This document shows, one piece after another, positions 63,059 to 64,000 of a DNA stretch of 64,000 nt. This DNA is from Atrichornis clamosus (lineage: Eukaryota; Chordata; Aves; Passeriformes; Menuridae). Within the stretch, counting starts at the first letter, position 1. The number at the start of each line of letters is the position of its first letter. Position numbers and translations under genes: made by a program. The DNA lies in NCBI GenBank assembly GCA_013400975.1, contig WBMZ01012664.1, forward strand, positions 1 through 64,000, in the 5' to 3' direction. The notes under the pieces were generated by a model. It was given only the letters and a program-made list of their open reading frames with translations, ran no database searches and was not told the DNA's origin.

Positions 63059-63630
63059 AAATCACAGCCGGTTGAGGCTGCAAGGGACCTCTGGAGATCG
63101 TCTGGTCCAACACTCCACGCGTGCAGGGCCAATTAAATCTGGCTGCGCAGGACCATGTCCAGAATGTTTCTGAATATTACCGAGCATGAGAACTCCACAA
63201 TCTCTCTGGACAGCCTGTGCCAGTGTCAGTCACCCTCACAGCAAAGCGTTTCCTGATGTTCAGACAAAACCTCCTGTGTTTCAGTCTGTGCCCATTGCCT
63301 CTGGTGCTGTCACCGGGCACCACTGCAGAGCCTCTCACTCCTCCTTGCACCTTCCCTTCAGGCATTTCTATACACTGAGATTTGCCTGAGCCTTGTTTTC
63401 TCCAGGCTGAACAATCTCAGATGTCTCAGCCTTTCCTCAAGGGAGAGATGCTGCAGTTCCTTAATAATCTTCGTGGCCTTTCCTTGTGCTCTCCCCAGGA
63501 TGTCCTGTACAAGTCTTGTACTGATAAGTCCAAAACTGGACACAGCACTCTAGGTGAGGCATCACCAGTACAGAGTAGAGGGGATAGAGCATCTCAGTGC
63601 TGTCAGGCTTGTCACATATCTCTAGAAGTT
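63059..63630 (-). mobile_element. CR1 LINE, ORF2 C-terminal remnant plus 3' end, antisense
   Basis: Plus-strand landmarks: 'aaatcacagccggttgaggc', 'gcaagggacctctggagatc', 'gtctggtccaac', 'caggaccatgtccagaat', 'aactccacaatctctctgga', 'cagcctgtgccagtgtcagt', 'gaacaatctcagatgtctca', and 'aaaactggacacagcactct'. On the minus strand the segment 63358-63543 encodes 'ATKIIKELQHLSLEERLRHL' followed by 'RLFSLEKTRLR', the conserved C-terminal end of CR1 ORF2. The element is about 570 bases, 5'-truncated, and unlike the copy at 10935 it keeps the stretch between coding end and 3' end. It is not coding-competent. Confidence 0.95.
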
Positions 63631-64000
63631 ATATAATACTAGAATAGCTAGGACAGAAATATAGAAACTCTAACTTTGAAATTCTGCATCTGATTTCATC
63701 AATATTGCCTAACCAAAACATCCTTGTGAAAAAAAGAGTGAAACAAGATGGATTTTGTTCCATAATATGTAGATTCCATAAGTAAGAGTCTCTCATATTT
63801 ATATTCTTATGTCTGGTTAAACTAATTAATTACCCCAAATCTCTATTAGTGGTTGAAAGAAAGACTGAGGACTCAATTACTATATTTTTGGAAACTTTCA
63901 CTCTTAATGATGCTGGGCATCAGATAGATCAAGGTATTACTGTACTGGCTTCACACAGACATAAGAGAGGCTTTCCTTCATATCCTTAAGTGCATTTCAC
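63631..64000. other. Unique non-coding sequence
   Basis: Nothing recognisable was seen to the end of the window. Confidence 0.5.

Overview
This window looks like non-coding nuclear DNA from a bird, probably a neoavian or passerine species. It is AT-rich and full of stop codons in all frames. Its recognisable content is interspersed repeats typical of bird genomes: truncated CR1 LINEs with the (ATTCTRTG)-type 3' end, solo or truncated LTRs of avian endogenous retroviruses, and a few very old amniote repeats (a MIR-like SINE and an ancient CR1). There is no operon structure, no bacterial or phage gene, no CRISPR array, and no rRNA or tRNA gene that I could recognise. I found no protein-coding gene I can name. 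The open frames of 60-185 codons scattered through the window look like chance frames, apart from those that are remnants of the CR1 reverse-transcriptase ORF. The window is therefore best read as part of a gene desert or one or more large introns.

Layout. 1-8.8 kb is AT-rich unique sequence with one CR1 3' end (2.1 kb) and one MIR-like SINE (5.6 kb). 8.8-9.3 kb is an old antisense CR1. 10.4-11.7 kb is a CR1 cluster: one antisense copy, then two sense copies of different type arranged head to tail. 11.9-12.45 kb holds a short CpG-rich block that contrasts sharply with its surroundings. 15.15-15.55 kb is a truncated LTR-like repeat. 19.7-19.95 kb is a moderately CpG-enriched stretch ending at a consensus splice donor. 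20-40.8 kb is mostly unique AT-rich sequence with a second possible MIR (37.2 kb), a candidate exon (30.9-31.1 kb), a C/A-rich strand-asymmetric tract (39.6 kb) and short palindromes. CR1 fragments in antisense lie at 40.8, 43.2 and 46.9 kb. G/T-rich tracts lie at 48.6 and 52.5 kb, the second with a full G-quadruplex motif. A solo ERVL-type LTR with a probable 5-bp target-site duplication lies at 61.6-62.1 kb, and a longer antisense CR1 at 63.1-63.6 kb.

Nothing here amounts to a clear undescribed system. The items most worth checking are the CpG-rich block at 12 kb, three splice-bounded candidate exons (ending 19933, 30909-31129, and 51390-51466 on the minus strand), the G-quadruplex tract at 52.6 kb, and the two perfect short-spacer palindromes at 5981 and 22520. 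All repeat calls are from memory of family sequences; none was checked by a search.
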